Shown one piece after another: positions 1 through 15,655 of a stretch of 64,000 nucleotides of DNA. The position numbers were made by a program, and so were the translations under genes. The notes beneath the pieces were generated by a model, which saw only the letters and a list, made by a program, of their open reading frames with translations, was not told where the DNA came from and made no database searches. Position 1 is the stretch's first letter; the number at the start of each line of letters is the position of its first letter. The stretch is from assembly GCA_037447655.1 (NCBI GenBank), contig JBBHKE010002838.1, forward strand, positions 51,939 through 115,938. Reading direction: 5' to 3'. This DNA is from Zygnema cylindricum. Lineage: Eukaryota; Streptophyta; Zygnematophyceae; Zygnematales; Zygnemataceae.

Positions 1-35
1 TCTCCCTTCTCTCTCTCTCTCTCTCCCCCCCTCTC

Positions 36-118
<83 letters not shown>

Positions 119-130
119 CTGTCTGTCTCT
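1..130. repeat. (CT)n microsatellite at window edge
   Basis: Almost uninterrupted CT dinucleotide repeat with a few CCC and GT interruptions, running off the left edge. It probably lies in an intron of the helicase gene that continues downstream. From here to the first visible exon at 649 the DNA is T-rich with no coding signal I can support. Confidence 0.95.
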
Positions 131-648
131 CAACTGAACTTTTTTGTGTAAAATATTTCTGCTGATAAGATGAGTTATATTTTTATAAGTTGAATATAGT
201 TGCAAACCAAACTTATTTTATATGTGGAGCTTATAAGTTTGTTTGTTTTTTTTTTTTTAAACCGGACTGTTTTTGTTTCTCTCTTTTAACCAAATTCTTG
301 TACACGGAATTTATGCTTTCAAGTTGAATATGTTCTTTTAACTGTTTTTTATGTTCTTTGTTTTTCAATACTTTTTTTCTTATAACTTGTATTTATTTTT
401 CTAACTAAACTAGTTTTCAGTATAATTTTTGCGTTTTGTACATTGTGTTTATAAATTATAAATTGTGTTTATATATTACAAAGTGTGTTTGTATGTTGTA
501 AATTTTGTTATATAAATCGTAAACCGAATTTAAAAATCATGCGTTGTTTTTATAATTGTATATCATGTTCATAGACTGCAATTTTTTTTTTTTTTTGTAT
601 TTATGTCTTTTATTTTTTTTTGTTTTTGTTTTTTGTTTTTTCTGCCAG

Positions 649-3534
<2,886 letters not shown>

Positions 3535-5100
3535 AGATTGTAATTTTTTTCTGCACGAGTTTGTCGTTTTTGTTAAAGTAATAATAATGATATGATATGA
3601 TGTAATCATGATTTGTCATTTCTTAATTAATATTTTGTTTCTCCTTTTTTTCGGTGATGTCCTTTGTAATTCATTTTTTTTTTGTTTTTTTAGAGTACAA
3701 TGAAAATATACAGCCTTTTGTGAAAGACTTTTGTATAATATTGAATTACCTTATTGTGTATCGCTGATTTTTTTTTTTTTTTTTTGAAAATAGTTGTGGA
3801 TTTTTGTTCCAAGAACGATTTTAGTTTTATGTTTTTTTTCCTTTTTTTGGACTTAGACTTTGTTAGCAGCTTAACCTTCCAATCTTAGTCTCAGTTTTTC
3901 TAGTCTTTTCTGTCTTTTCCATAGAATAATGTAAACTAGTATTTTGTAATTTTAGTATTCCTTATTTTAGTTATTTCGACGCTTCACATCATTTATCGTC
4001 ACGCCCCGATCACTTGTAATTCAATCTCCCGCCTTTGTCAAAATTGAGTTAAAAAAATACATAGGGTTTTTCAAAAAGAACTCACTGTATTGGTTTTCCC
4101 ATTTCTTGTAATTCAACGACCACACACCTGCATTAAATCACCACTGTCGGTCATCTCATGGAAACATATACCACCACTCTTTCTCGCATCCTATTCGTCC
4201 TCAGGCTCTAACAAAATATTTTCTCCGAAGGCACGGTTTCTTACCACCAGCATCGTATTTTTCTTCCAAAATCAGAATCCCAAAATCAGAATCCTGTGGG
4301 CCTTGGGGGCAAAACCGAATCATCTACATCTTGTCTAGTTTCTTCATCTTTTAGATCTGCCTATGTGGCCATATTTTTTGGGATATTGGGCGAATCGGCG
4401 GACTGGTCGAAGGCGTGTCTTCCTACATTTGGTTCAATTTAGTCCGTCTTTTTATTAATTGGTTCATTTCATATGGTTTACGTCTTGTTTCTTTTTGGTA
4501 ATTGTTGTTCGATGCGTAGTTCTTGGTGCGTAGTTCTTGGTACTGGGTCATCGGTCCAACAACTACGTTTGTTCGGTACTTTCCGTCAAAACGCGAGTGT
4601 GTTTTCTCGTTTAAACGTTTAAGTGACGAAAGGAAAGTTAGTGAAGTGTGTCTTTGTGCCGAGTGTTGGTGAAGTGCCCGTGAGGCAGATTGTGCCGTGT
4701 ATAAAAGTGTGGCAGTCCGTGTTAGTTCTTGTGGAGTTTTGTTGTGCAAAAGTCAAAGGGTGAGTGAAGCAGGTTGACGGCATTGTACGTTTGTGTACTT
4801 CTTTGGAGACTAAGTGTTTTGTGTTAAGAGTGAGAGTTAGATTCCAGATTCTGATAAATTAAGCATCAGTGTGAGCGCCATAGTGGGAATATACGTAAAG
4901 AGTCAAATTGAGTAAGAGTGAGGGTAAGCATGAGAGTAAGCGTAAAGCTTCGGTTTAATATATTCATTTTTTGCCGATGTGTTAATTGAATAAGTTGATG
5001 GGCGATTCTTGCGTGAAGAGTGGTGCTGTGTGAATGACTATATAAGCTGCGTACTTTGCGATCCTTTCAATACCTTCATCTCCTCATACTTATTCCTAAT
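3535..5100. other. Helicase 3' flank, no gene recognised
   Basis: T-rich DNA follows the helicase stop codon. TGTAA, the polyadenylation signal used by many chlorophyte algae, occurs immediately after the stop and again downstream. No clear poly(A) site can be fixed. Short open frames on both strands (for example 4090-4338 + and 4423-4749 -) have no recognisable motif. Confidence 0.5.
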
Positions 5101-5139
5101 GACATCTTCGTTACGGCCACCTTGCTCCATTCCAATCTC

Positions 5140-5695
5140 CACTAATTGCTCAAGGGCTTCGTAACAAGTATCGAACCTTTCATTGACAAACATCTACCTT
5201 TTTGCTCTAGGTGTGTTGAAAGGAAACTCACTCGTCCATCATTCCCATCCAATACCTCCAAATCCACAAGGGCACTCACATTAATCCACTCGGATCTTTG
5301 TGGTCCCATGTCAATTCCGTATCACACCGACCCACTTTACTTTGTTACGTTCTTCGATGACAACACGGGCTACCATCATCTCTATTCGCCGTAACTTCAA
5401 CACCCTTCATAAATTTCAGGAATGTAAAGTGCTGGTTGAAAGCTATCTCAACTGACGTATCGACATTTTTCGAGCGAACAATGGCGGCGATTACTTCTCT
5501 AATGAACTCGCATCTTTTCTATCTAGTCATGGTATCACCCACCAATCCACAACCGCCCACAGTCTAAAACAAAACAACGTTTTTGAAAGGTATGATGGTG
5601 CTGTCAGAAGTGTCACTCGTTTTTTGGTAACCGCGGCCAACTACACCCGAAACCTTCGTCTCATTTCGATAGTTTCAGATGTCACTCCTTAAGAA
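5140..5695 (+). pseudogene. Ty1/copia integrase fragment (GAG-pre-integrase to integrase core), decayed
   Basis: The first open stretch ends at 5394. It contains a zinc-finger-like CSRCVERK segment, then LIHSDLCGPM and YFVTFFDDNTG, the start of a copia-type integrase core with its first catalytic Asp. The reading then shifts frame and continues with FRANNGGDYFSNE, HGITHQSTTAH and QNNVFER. These match the usual SDNGGEY...HGI.H...PY.PQQNGVAER order. The second catalytic Asp is replaced (RANNGG), an in-frame stop interrupts the reading, and no protease, RT or RNase H follows. A non-functional remnant without visible LTRs. Confidence 0.85.
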
Positions 5696-6210
5696 GCTAG
5701 GACCAAAACTTAACAGATTTCTCCCCTCTCCGTATTTCCATCTGTGTCGGTTTGATTATTGATCTCACACCAGTCGAGAAATAACAAGTTGTTAAGGAAC
5801 ACGACGTCCTTCTTAGTTACTCCACCAAAACTAAGGCATATCGCATGTCTAATAAAAGAACGACAAGTTGTCCTTAGAAGTGACATCGCCTTTAATGAAA
5901 CTGCCTTTCTCCTCAAAGGCATAGTCACTTCCTTTCCCTCGTGGTAACCACTTTAACCACTTTGTGATAAAATTATTTTCATAACATTACTAAATCCTTC
6001 CAAACTCCAAAGAGGGCAAATATTCGACCGCAACGAGTAATCAACCTACTAAAAAACTGTTTCCATGCCATGGTGCCACGTGTCATCTTCCTCCACTTTG
6101 GCGAAGTGCTCCCAGAAAAAACTTTCCGGCATGCCGGCACTCACACGTGCCGTCCGTTCGTAATTCGGCGATCAATGTCGGCCGTTCTATCTGACGGCGC
6201 GCCGAATAAT

Positions 6211-6294
6211 GTTGACCGTTGAAATTCAGCGGTCATCGTTCCGTGTTGACCGTTGAATTTCTACGGTCGTCATCCCGTTTGACCGTTGAAATTC
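6211..6294. repeat. Three copies of a GACCGTTGAA-containing unit, about 34 bp apart
   Basis: TTGACCGTTGAAATTC-like sequence recurs at about 6211, 6245 and 6278 with variable spacers such as CAGCGGTCATCG and CTACGGTCGTCATC. Each copy carries short self-complementary bits (CGGTCA/TTGACCG). Confidence 0.8.
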
Positions 6295-6527
6295 CGTCTT
6301 ACTTTGCGAACCGTTGATCGCGAAACGACATTTGATTTCGTTTCGTTCATTTCGAGCGGTACAGTATTTCGTGCGGTACTGTACGTTTCCATATTTCATT
6401 TCGTTCCGTAAGCCGCTAAATGGAATGTGTCGCCGCGTCACTTTACAAATCCTTATCAAATAAAAAGCATTTATCGATTTATCAAGACCTACCGGATAAG
6501 GTGGACGCTTATTCCGTATGTCTATCT

Positions 6528-6728
6528 TTCGGAGGTCATTGGATTGAATACTGATCCTGACATCCTATCTTTTGCAGGAGCTCTGTCTTCTGGCATTCGG
6601 AGGTCACAGGATTGAATCCTGAATCCTGGCAACCTATCTTTTGCAGGTGCTCTGTCTTCTGCCTGTCTTCTGATCTGCCTGAGGCAGCCGTGGGTGCTTG
6701 CTAGTTCAGCCGTGGGTGCTTGCTAGTT
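6528..6728. repeat. Two adjacent tandem duplications (about 68 bp x2 and 22 bp x2)
   Basis: A unit starting TTCGGAGGTCA and ending GCTCTGTCTTCTG occurs at 6528-6595 and again, diverged, at 6596-6664. A separate perfect 22-bp unit, starting CAGCCGTGGGTGC, occurs at 6685-6706 and 6707-6728. Confidence 0.88.
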
Positions 6729-7980
6729 CTCAGTGACTATGACAAGTATGAGAACTGTAGAATGACCATAGACTGACTAAAGAGATAGGTTATAAAATAC
6801 CCTTTTCAACACATTCATGGCGACCAAGCAAGAGAGGCAAATGTAAAAGCATCTTGTTTATCCATGGTTGGAAGGCTGTACGTCTACGATGTCACGCAAA
6901 GACATGCAATGTACCAAAACATTTCAAAAAATACGATGTGTCTTGTGACGCTCCGGAAAGTTCAGAAAAATAAGGTGCGTCAAGACAGATTGTAGACGTT
7001 GACAGCCGTGACGTACAATGTCGATGTATACAATTGTCACACCCTTGAGTAACAATTTCGTTGTTACACATTGGGACACTCGAAAACAGTGTACGGAGAA
7101 TCTGAGCTAGAATACAAAGAAAGTTTGCTAAGTTACAATTACATGGTGCCGTACCTTTATTGTTGTTGGGGAATTATCTTTAGGGGACAAAGACAAAAAA
7201 ACATTGTACTTTAATACATGTGCACATCCACTAAGTAACATTTTTAATTAAATGTTCAAAGTCGGTCAACGCATTCTATAAACTTTTGAATTTTGTAAAC
7301 GCATATTCATTATTTTCTCTTATAGCTTTTAGGAAGGCAACCTATCCACCCAACCCTCTTATTATGTCCTTACCACCTTTCGAGGTTTACAAATTGCTAA
7401 AAAATAAAAATATGGTGACTAAACATGGGATGGATGCGACTCTCAATTTACATAATGGGATTTTATAATCTAGTCTAAACCCTTGCTACGAGATCCCTCA
7501 CATGAAAGGTATGATACCCCTTTTTGGCTGATTCGACATTTGATACCGGATTTTGTGCGCCTTTCACAAAAAGTTTGACTTCTTTAGTTAGCGAACTAAA
7601 GATACCTCGCTTCACCCTAGTAACAAAGCCTAATCTTTGATTTCTTAGACGATTCTATCCTAATAATCTTTCGCAGCTCATTATTTCTGTATATTTTTTC
7701 TCTAGATTCCCCCTCCCATCTGTCTTACCACTTTTATAGCTGCCCAACAAAAGAAGAGCTATAAAGCGAAGGGAAGAAGTCCAAAAATAAGAAGCAATCA
7801 AATCTGGCTCTCCTGTCCTCTATAAACATGCATTTTTCCCCAAATTATATACATGCATTTTTTCCCGAATTTATATAGTGTACCCTTGTAGAAGAGTAAC
7901 CCCATGTCAAGTTTCCTCCTAGCAAGCCTTCCGTGTAAGCCTGCTCACCTTAAATCCTAGACTCTTCATTCCTGATTGAG

Positions 7981-8897
7981 GATGTCTTTCGAAGTTCTCT
8001 ACACTGACCCTAAGAGACGCACTCTCCTCGTAAAAGGTGAATTTGCCTCCGACCCACATTTGCATCAGGTACAATGGACCTGGATCCAAAACCTTGGATC
8101 CAACCCCAAATTCTAAGTAAGATCTATTTGCAAAATCTGTCGCGTGTGGTCCTTAAAGAGTATGGCTCCTCGGACTAAACCTTTTTTTGTCCAATGTGCA
8201 AGAAACCTACCTACCCTTAGCCTCAACGCGTCGTTCGAAGCGTGAGGTATAAGAAGAAATGTCGAATAATGTTCATTTTTCCCCCATTGATTTGAATTTG
8301 TTACGCTTGTTGAATATTTATGACAAAGCATACTCATCAATACATTTCAATAATGAATCCAAAAAACATGCGTACTAGCCATCACAAAGCAATGATCAAG
8401 GAGACACTAAGAAAAAGATGTGGAGTCCTTGCAATGGAAACACGACTTTAAGACAAAGTTATGTGCTACACAGTTCTTTATTATATCTCACTAGCAATTC
8501 ACAAGAGGGAACCCGTGGTCTTATCAGAATCAAACGTCTGCTGGATTGTCTTCAAGATGATTGCCTTGAAGATGATGTTTGCGAGCCGGTTGTCTTTGTT
8601 TCGGCAACGGACGTCAAGGTCTAGACAATTTGGAACTACTACGGGCACTACCAGATCCGCACATCACTTTTCTTAATGAAGGCAATACCGATTGAGGAGG
8701 ATTTTGTTGATCATGATGTCATTGACGAGTTAGAGTCAAAATTAGCCATGTTTACCTACAAAAACTCAATGGATATCAAGATCTTTCTCAACTATTTGGA
8801 CAAAGACATTGTCTCCTATACGTTGATGCTTCACGAAATCATCGATGATCATATACCTCAGCTCGAGGGTGGTCAGACTAGTGATAGCGACAACTAA
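7981..8897 (+). pseudogene. Unrecognised decayed coding-like region
   Basis: Several + strand fragments look more protein-like than the surroundings. An ATG at 7982 opens about 44 codons (MSFEVLYTDPKRRTL through QWTWIQNLGSNPKF). It is followed in another frame by CKICRVWSLKSM. Later come 8418-8624 (with LLDCLQDDCLEDDV) and 8676-8897 (acidic, with IPIEEDFVDHDVIDELESK and LMLHEIIDDHIPQLEGG, ending in a clear stop). The C-x2-C plus tryptophan pattern could be a decayed BED-type zinc finger of a transposase, but that is a guess. No intron structure or start is convincing. I do not recognise the family. Confidence 0.3.
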
Positions 8898-11800
8898 GAC
8901 AACAATAAAAAAATCGCTCAACTATGCGACATGATACTCACCTAATTTTTTCACAAACAAAGCAAATGATTTCAACAAATACACGGCATGGTTACATGAA
9001 TTCAACAACAAATAATCTAGAAAAATGCAAGGTCCAAAATGAGACTTATTGGGTCTTCAAAATATTCCATCAAAAATTAGAAATGCAATAGAAATATTTT
9101 TCACTCAATTGCCGTCAAGTTTCATCAACACATAAATTATTTACACTCACAACTTAGTATCAAAAGTGTCTAGCTGAGCAGATCAGTGCAGTCAATCCCA
9201 ATTGGAAACGTCGATCCATATAGTCACTATTTTACTCAAATATCAATCTGACAACTATTCCATTACCTATCTGATACTATTTAGCCCATTGACCGACAAA
9301 TCTAATGCTAGATCGAGTTTTGAACCTATCCAACCAGCTTTCGTTCATGTACAAACATACTTTACCTTTGCATCAGAGTATGGTCCTTTGTATTTGAACA
9401 TTGTTACACTATTTCTGATTCTTACATTTTTTGTCACCGTCCACCAATGCTATTTGATCATGCTATGTGCATACCTTTGTTTGGTTCTTTCCTTTACATA
9501 ATTGGATTGATACTTTTATAATATGTTTGTTTGTCGCTAGTCATTTTATAGTGAGTAACTTATCTAGTTATTTACATTACATTAATTGATTTTTACTTGC
9601 CTACATTCGCACTGAGTGACGACAATACTGAAGTCCTTACATGCTTTAAAATGAATTTTACTATTTCTCTCTCACATGCTCATTGGTCATGGGTTTAATG
9701 CCCTCACCTTAACAAATATTGCTAGTCCTGTTATTTCTCTATTTATTTAGGGGGCAAATTTCATCTCTAGACAAAATGTTTTTAAAACGTTGTGGCCCGT
9801 AACCCAATCATCATTAGTTGCTGGTGCCGTACATAGAAATAAACCATAGCAAAAAGTTAAGCTAAAAAACAGATGAAAGAACGACCACATTAAATCATCC
9901 GTATTAATTATCTCATGGTACATTGCCATATACACACCAATATTTTGCTTTTCCAAAAGCTTGTTTCTCCGATTTAAGTGAATCTGGCACCTTAAGTAGT
10001 TTCAGAGTATTTTGATTAAATGTCACTTAAAATCTTTTTCAGCTCAAATCACGAAATTAACACCCACTAAGAGACGAGTTTGTGGTGATTAGAAAACATA
10101 GTTGATGTAGCCAAACATATTGTAATCGACGATAAACCCAGACAGCCTAGCGCCACAAATGTTTTTATAACAAACTGAAACTCGACAATTTTCAGGATCA
10201 TTTACCGCCAGACTAAATACCCTGTGCCACATTGTTTTGCGGTGAATCAAAAATATACCCCAACAATGGGAAATTAAAAATAGTCCACAATTAACCCAAA
10301 CCATCTGAACAATTTTTTGGTATCAGCAGTAACTAAAAACGGTTCCATATGTTCACTATCAAAGAACACGGAACCCACATATAAGAAAATAACGAGCTAC
10401 CATATAGTTTAGACAGTCGAAACAAGTGACAAATCAAACTAGCCACGTAATTCTGTTTCGATGCGTCGTGAAGATTCTTTTTTGTTTCCTGCAAATCAAA
10501 TTTGAATATCTCAAGCTTCTTTTCTCCAAATCATCAAAGTTAACAGAGGCTATTCACAATATGGAGCTTTTATGGACTACCTCAAGCAACGAAGGAGCAA
10601 TTTTCCGACTAAGAATATCGATATATCGATATCATGTTGCTTCATATGGTAAGATCATACGCATTATGTATGCGTAGCCGGGTATACTTAGGTGAGTATC
10701 GAGTTCATGTTTTGACAAAATGAAAAAATCCTGTTATTCGCTAAATATGTTAATCTCATTACACGTACCCACTGTATCTTAGTTAAGAACAAATTTTTTG
10801 TTATTACGCCATGTTTAGCATTGTCAACTCTTTAACATTGAAAAATGTAACATCATCCTGCTTATTCCTGGTTTCATCACCATTTGCAGACAGATTCATA
10901 GGAAGCAAAGAAAAAATGCAGTAGACTCAAGAAGCATTTTGAAGCTTTTGAAACTCCTTAGGGTTGGAAAAAAACAAGAACCTACTCAAATGATAATCAA
11001 CACAACATAAAAAACCAATTAAATCGGTAAAGTTAAAATTTATGTTACATGCAACCCAATACAATAAAATTCTTAAACCAGCTGAAAATTATCCTGCATT
11101 GTAACAGTTCTTGTCCAAGGTAGGGTTGGTACCTTTGTCATTAATCAGGGTCGACGAGGGGGAGGTGGAGGAGGGGAACGACTGGAGAACGACAAGTTGG
11201 GGGTTGGGAACAATATCGTGTAAAACGAGGTGGAGGACGAATGGGTTGTGAAGGATGGGAAGTGTAGAACGAAGGGTTAGTGGAGTGGAAGGAGGGAGGA
11301 GGTGGAAAAGGTGGAAAGAACCATGGGGGTTTGTAGATTGAAAGTTGTGTATTAGGTTAGAAGTACAATATCCTTGTATAATGAAAATTATCACAAATCT
11401 AAAGTTTAACCTCATAAATTAAAATTTTAAGTAAAGTTGATATCCATCCAAAAATATACACCTTTTTGGTTATAATACACTTGAAAACATAATTTTTTTT
11501 GGGCAACATTCATTAACATTACATCATTTCTAGGCGTTCTTGTTTAACACAAAGACAGTCCGTAAAGCTCCTATATTTAAATTTTATTAACTTTACATAT
11601 CGATCCCTAAAAACTGACGGTACAAACTGATTATAAATTCATTAATAGTGTCAATTTTGAATTTCTTGACATTCAAACATTTGATTTGAATACCTGCATG
11701 ATAAAACGGCCTAAAAGGTAAACTCTAAACCTTAAATATTAAAAATGTAGAATTAAAAATTAGAAACAATGATGATAGGACCACCGCAAACCATCTTCAC

Positions 11801-12190
11801 TTCAATTTTTAGAAACTAGTATTCCCCATATTCCAAAAATTACAACAAGAACCAGATTATTCAAAAGATACTTGACCGCAAATTTCATTATCTGGTAGAA
11901 TTTGAACTTTTGCATCCGATAAAAGCAAGCGTTGAAGGATTTTGTGAAAAATCAAAGGTTGCGAAATTTACTGATAAAAAAATTGAGGTTCATCGAACCT
12001 GGAAAACACAACTTTAGCGTCCACGGAGCTCTCGGACAAAGGAATATATTAGGCGCAAAATAATTGAACATCCATGAAAAAAATGTAAAATTAATTTTGG
12101 GCAGCCTAATAATATTAGCCAATAATTCTCTCACCTCAGCAAATACGACTTCCAAAAACCGGATCTATGAATATATGATTATCGAATGCA
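8898..12190. other. Gene-poor stretch, no supportable gene
   Basis: AT-rich DNA with short open frames only. One of these (11089-11415, -) is proline- and serine-rich, with a LLPPSTPLTLRSTLP-like composition. It could be a fragment of the variable region of a copia polyprotein but lacks diagnostic motifs. No RNA gene or promoter is identified. Confidence 0.4.
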
Positions 12191-12191
12191 A

Positions 12192-12350
12192 GGATGCTGG
12201 GTTCTCCCCCTCTTCCTCTCTGCTCCTCTCCCCCTCTCCCGCTCTCCCCCTCTCCTTCGCTCTCTCTCATCTATCTCCTCGGTCATCTCTCGCACTCTAT
12301 CTCTCTCGCTCCCTCCTCCCCCCCTGTCCTTCTCCCTCTCCCTCGTATAG
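12192..12350. repeat. CT-rich tract, left part of an interrupted block
   Basis: Pyrimidine-rich sequence ends abruptly at the left LTR of the copia element and resumes at 16062 beyond the right LTR. The element therefore appears to have inserted into one CT-rich block of the type repeated through 16-50 kb. Confidence 0.7.
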
Positions 12351-12620
12351 ATTGGAAGTCATGACAACGGAAAGTAGAGTGAAAGTCAAAGTAGATGAAA
12401 GAATTAAAGAAAGGGTTTCTTTTGACAGATATTTGAAACTAGAGGCTAGAAAAATAAAAAACCGTAGAGTGGCTAAAACAGCGTAGATGACCAAAATCTA
12501 GATACTAAGAAATTGTAAAACATACACGGAATTCTAGATTTTGGTATTTTCCAAAATTATACTCAGTGGAGAATTCTAGTTTGTAGGATTAAGCTTCTTA
12601 CAAAGGATAGAGTTGCATCA
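12350..12620 (-). repeat. Degenerate LTR (3' LTR of - strand copia element)
   Basis: Shares with 15656-16061 the segments GTCATGACAACGGAAAGTAG at the outer end and GGATTAAGCTTCT at the inner end, in the same order and orientation. On the - strand a purine run (AAGATGGGG) directly precedes TGATGCAACTC, a plausible polypurine tract and LTR start. The two copies are strongly diverged and differ in length. Confidence 0.7.
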
Positions 12621-12631
12621 CCCCATCTTTG

Positions 12632-13280
12632 CTACAAGTGAAAACTAGCAAAGGTGCGATGAAGCTTGAATTGGGGCTGGTGAAGAGCTTCGGTAGGAAA
12701 GTCGACCATCTGGAAGGAAGTATGGCAGTAGCGAAAGGTGAGGGCGCCTATAGCAATGGCTTCCCGTGAAGTGAAGTTGTAAATTAATATGCTTGGTACG
12801 TCGAAGATGGCTTGAGTCAATCATGAGGGCAAAGACACCTTGTGAATCGCAGTAAACCGGTAAAGGAGAGGGCATGGAAAACTGGAAAACTGGAGACTGG
12901 AGGTGAGTGAGCCAAGCCAGATGGCTGCATTGGCTGCATAAGAGGCTACCATGTACTCTTCTTCCATGGAAGATTAGGCAGATAAGGCAAAACTGTGGGC
13001 TGCTTTTGGATGCCCAAGAGAAAAAAACACCGCCTAGAGAGAAGAAGACACCAAAAGTGGAGCCACAGGTGTCCGAGTCAACCTGCTAATCAGCATCATA
13101 AACGCCAACAAGTTCAAGAGAGAAGCCCGAGAAGGTGAGGCGAAGGAACTTGGGGCCTTGGAGATAGCAGAGAACTCGCTTCACGAAAAGGAGGTGCCCA
13201 AGTGTATGATTGGACACAAATTGACTCAGCTGGCCGACGGCGACCACAATGTCAAGGCGGGTGCCCGTCATAGCATACAT
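12632..13280 (-). pseudogene. copia RNase H and RT thumb region fragment
   Basis: In - strand order: YAMTGTRLDIVVAVGQLSQF, then KRVLCYLQG, then after frame changes VYCDSQGVFALM and LRRTKHINLQLHF, ending with VDFPTEALHQPQFK. These are the standard landmarks of copia RT/RNase H C-terminal regions (GTRPDI..AVG.LS, CDSQGA, RRTKHIDI, DFLTK.L). They are spread over several frames with stops, so no product is possible. Confidence 0.85.
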
Positions 13281-13542
13281 TAGGGTGCCGCCTATGGAGC
13301 AAACCTGATCATTGATTTCTTAATGGATAGGTCCACTATAGTTGTTACTAAGTTGACATTGGCATCTTGCAGGAAAGAGACAAGATTCAGACGCAGAAAA
13401 CCTGTGTAGAACCTCGGTAGTGTTGTTTTCAAAAAAAAACACAAGGTGTTAGTAGGTTGGTTACTGCTAACAAGGACACTGAGGTAATATCTAGGTTCCC
13501 ATAGGCTGTCATGGCAAAGTGGGTATTTAACGTGGCTTTGAC

Positions 13543-14066
13543 CTAAAAAATGTGGGGAAGAGAGGGATTGGTTAGGAGGTAATTGTCGATATAGACAACA
13601 AGAATGACCAGAGTCTCGATTTTACCTCGGGTGAAGAGGCCAAAGACGGCCGAGAGCTTGAGAAAGCCCCCGTTGAGAAGAACGACTTTGGAATGTTCGT
13701 TCCAAACACGAGGGGCTTCCTTAGGGCCGTAGACGGACTTGAGGAGGCGATAGAATAGGTGCTTCGTACCTGGTGAAATGTAGCCTTTCAGTTGCCGGAC
13801 GAAGATTTCCTCTTTCAGAACGCCACAAAGAAACGTAGTTTGGGCAACCATTTGATAGACTTTCCAATCCACCGAGACTACAAGTGAGAGGATGATCTAG
13901 ATAGATATAAAATACAAATTTGGCCACAGGTGCTAAGGGTTTTTAAATTCCAATCCTTAAAGAGAAAGATTTTGGCGACAAACCCGACTTTGATGCATGA
14001 TGGGTACCATCGACTTTCGTCAAGACTAAAAATACTCATTTGTAGCTGCTGGCTTTTTGGCCACAA
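13543..14066 (-). pseudogene. copia reverse transcriptase fragment with lost active site
   Basis: Open - strand frames carry KVGFVAKIF (cf. KARLVAKGF), then DWKVYQMVAQTTFLCGVLKEE and RLLKSVYGPKEAPRVWNE. These are the copia RT landmarks MDVKTAFLNG and LKKSLYGLKQAPR.W. The catalytic YVDD box reads YIDN, so the polymerase site is destroyed. A frame change separates the first part from the rest. Confidence 0.87.
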
Positions 14067-15655
14067 ATAATAGATTTGAGTTCTCTGGTGTCATTGTGTT
14101 GAAAGGATTTAAATTTGGCAATGGCTTCTAGACCGGCGCATCAAGACAGACCATTGCGGCAAAAAGTAACAAAGGAACATATGATGCGGTAATGTTGGCG
14201 AAGCCATGGTGGAGCGAATTTCTCGAGTTTGGATGCGAGCTATTTTACAGGTGGTAGAGGGCGGGATAGGGGAAGTCGCCACCTAGGAGCAAATAGAATG
14301 ATGTAAGGAGGGTCATGCAAACCATAAGGTTAAAGGAGTAAGGGCAGAAAGTTGTCTAGGAGGACCAAATCGGAGGAAAAGAGAAGAGGTGGTTCTGGTG
14401 AGGGCAGTTGAGGATGAGAGGAGAAGAGGGGAGGCCGAGGTAGGAGGAATGGAGGTGGGAGAAAGGTGAATTGGGTTATGGATTGGTCAACGTGGGTGGT
14501 CGTGAGGGTGACGTTGTTGCCATGGAGGTTTGGAATTGGTGGAAAGAGCGGGGAGACGGAGGTGAACCAAACAAGACAAGACGAGAAATGATAGAAGGGG
14601 CTTGAATTGACAATCCACGAGTGTCCAGGTACATGAGGATATGTTATGAAATCGGTGGAATTGTTGAGGAGGTAACTGTGTGTTTTGGATGGTGACAAAA
14701 CTTAAGAGACGAGGATTAAAGTGCCATTTGCCGCTGGATTGGAGTCAGAGATGGTTGGATGGATGCTTACAAGGGATAACATTAGACGTAGGTGGAAATT
14801 TGCAGGTTAGAATGGTCAATCACTATAGTGTGTGGTGATACAAATGGATGTGTTGATGCTGACGTTTCATTGCCAGCTTGGAAAGTGACCTCGGCCAAGG
14901 AAGCTTGACCTTGATATGAACGGCGTCCTCCACAATGGCCACGTCCACCGGACTGCTTGGTCGACCTTGACGGTCATTTTTGCGTTTTGAAACAGGACAC
15001 ACTTCAGTCACGTGCTCAAGCGCACACAAGTCAAGATTGTGAAGGAAAATCTTAGTAGCTTGAGAGTGGATAAAAAGTGGTTAAAGTGACAATGGGCTAA
15101 GATGAAAAGTTTGTTTTACTTTCTCATGAGCCAAGCGAGTCGTCAAATTCAGGAGTGTCAAAGGTCTCGGAGAGTTAAGGGACAAAATAAAGGACGGATA
15201 AGAGTTGAGCCGGCAACCAAGAATCGTTGATATGAGATTTGTGTGAGAGATAAGTGCATTAATGCTCTTCAATTGGTAAGTGATAGTCTTGAGACGTTGA
15301 ACGTAGAATTAAAAGAATCTGTAAGGAGCTTCTAATTAGAGATGTGTTGCCTTTTGAGGAAGAGTTTAACAGACCTCAACTAATTTCAAGAGTCACCAGG
15401 CGTCATGAGCAAATGTGGAATCACCAACAATATGAGTTTGGGAAGACTCAAGGGCGAGAACAAGTTTGGAGCGATCCTCCTTTTCTCAAGTGAGTCAAGC
15501 GAATTTGTCAACAACATCAAGAGATTTGGGCTCACTATCACTAACAATTAACCAAATTTTTTCACGACGCAATAGCTTTGTCCGATAATCCCAACCAAAG
15601 AATTCGTGCCATTGAATTTGACAACGGTATTAGCATTGCTAGGCCCGAAACCTAT

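Larger units (their letters stand above)
5700..7980. other. Intergenic, repeats but no gene recognised
   Basis: Contains short tandem repeats at 6211-6290 and 6528-6728, and a stretch around 6060-6430 that resembles the interior of the hAT-type MITE at 56 kb. A small open frame at 7286-7468 (+, 60 codons) has no recognisable family. Nothing else is supportable. Confidence 0.5.

Noticed and set aside
10089-10304. - strand frame with several cysteines (71 codons) as a possible exon
   Set aside because: No splice-site pattern, no homologous copy and no known motif.
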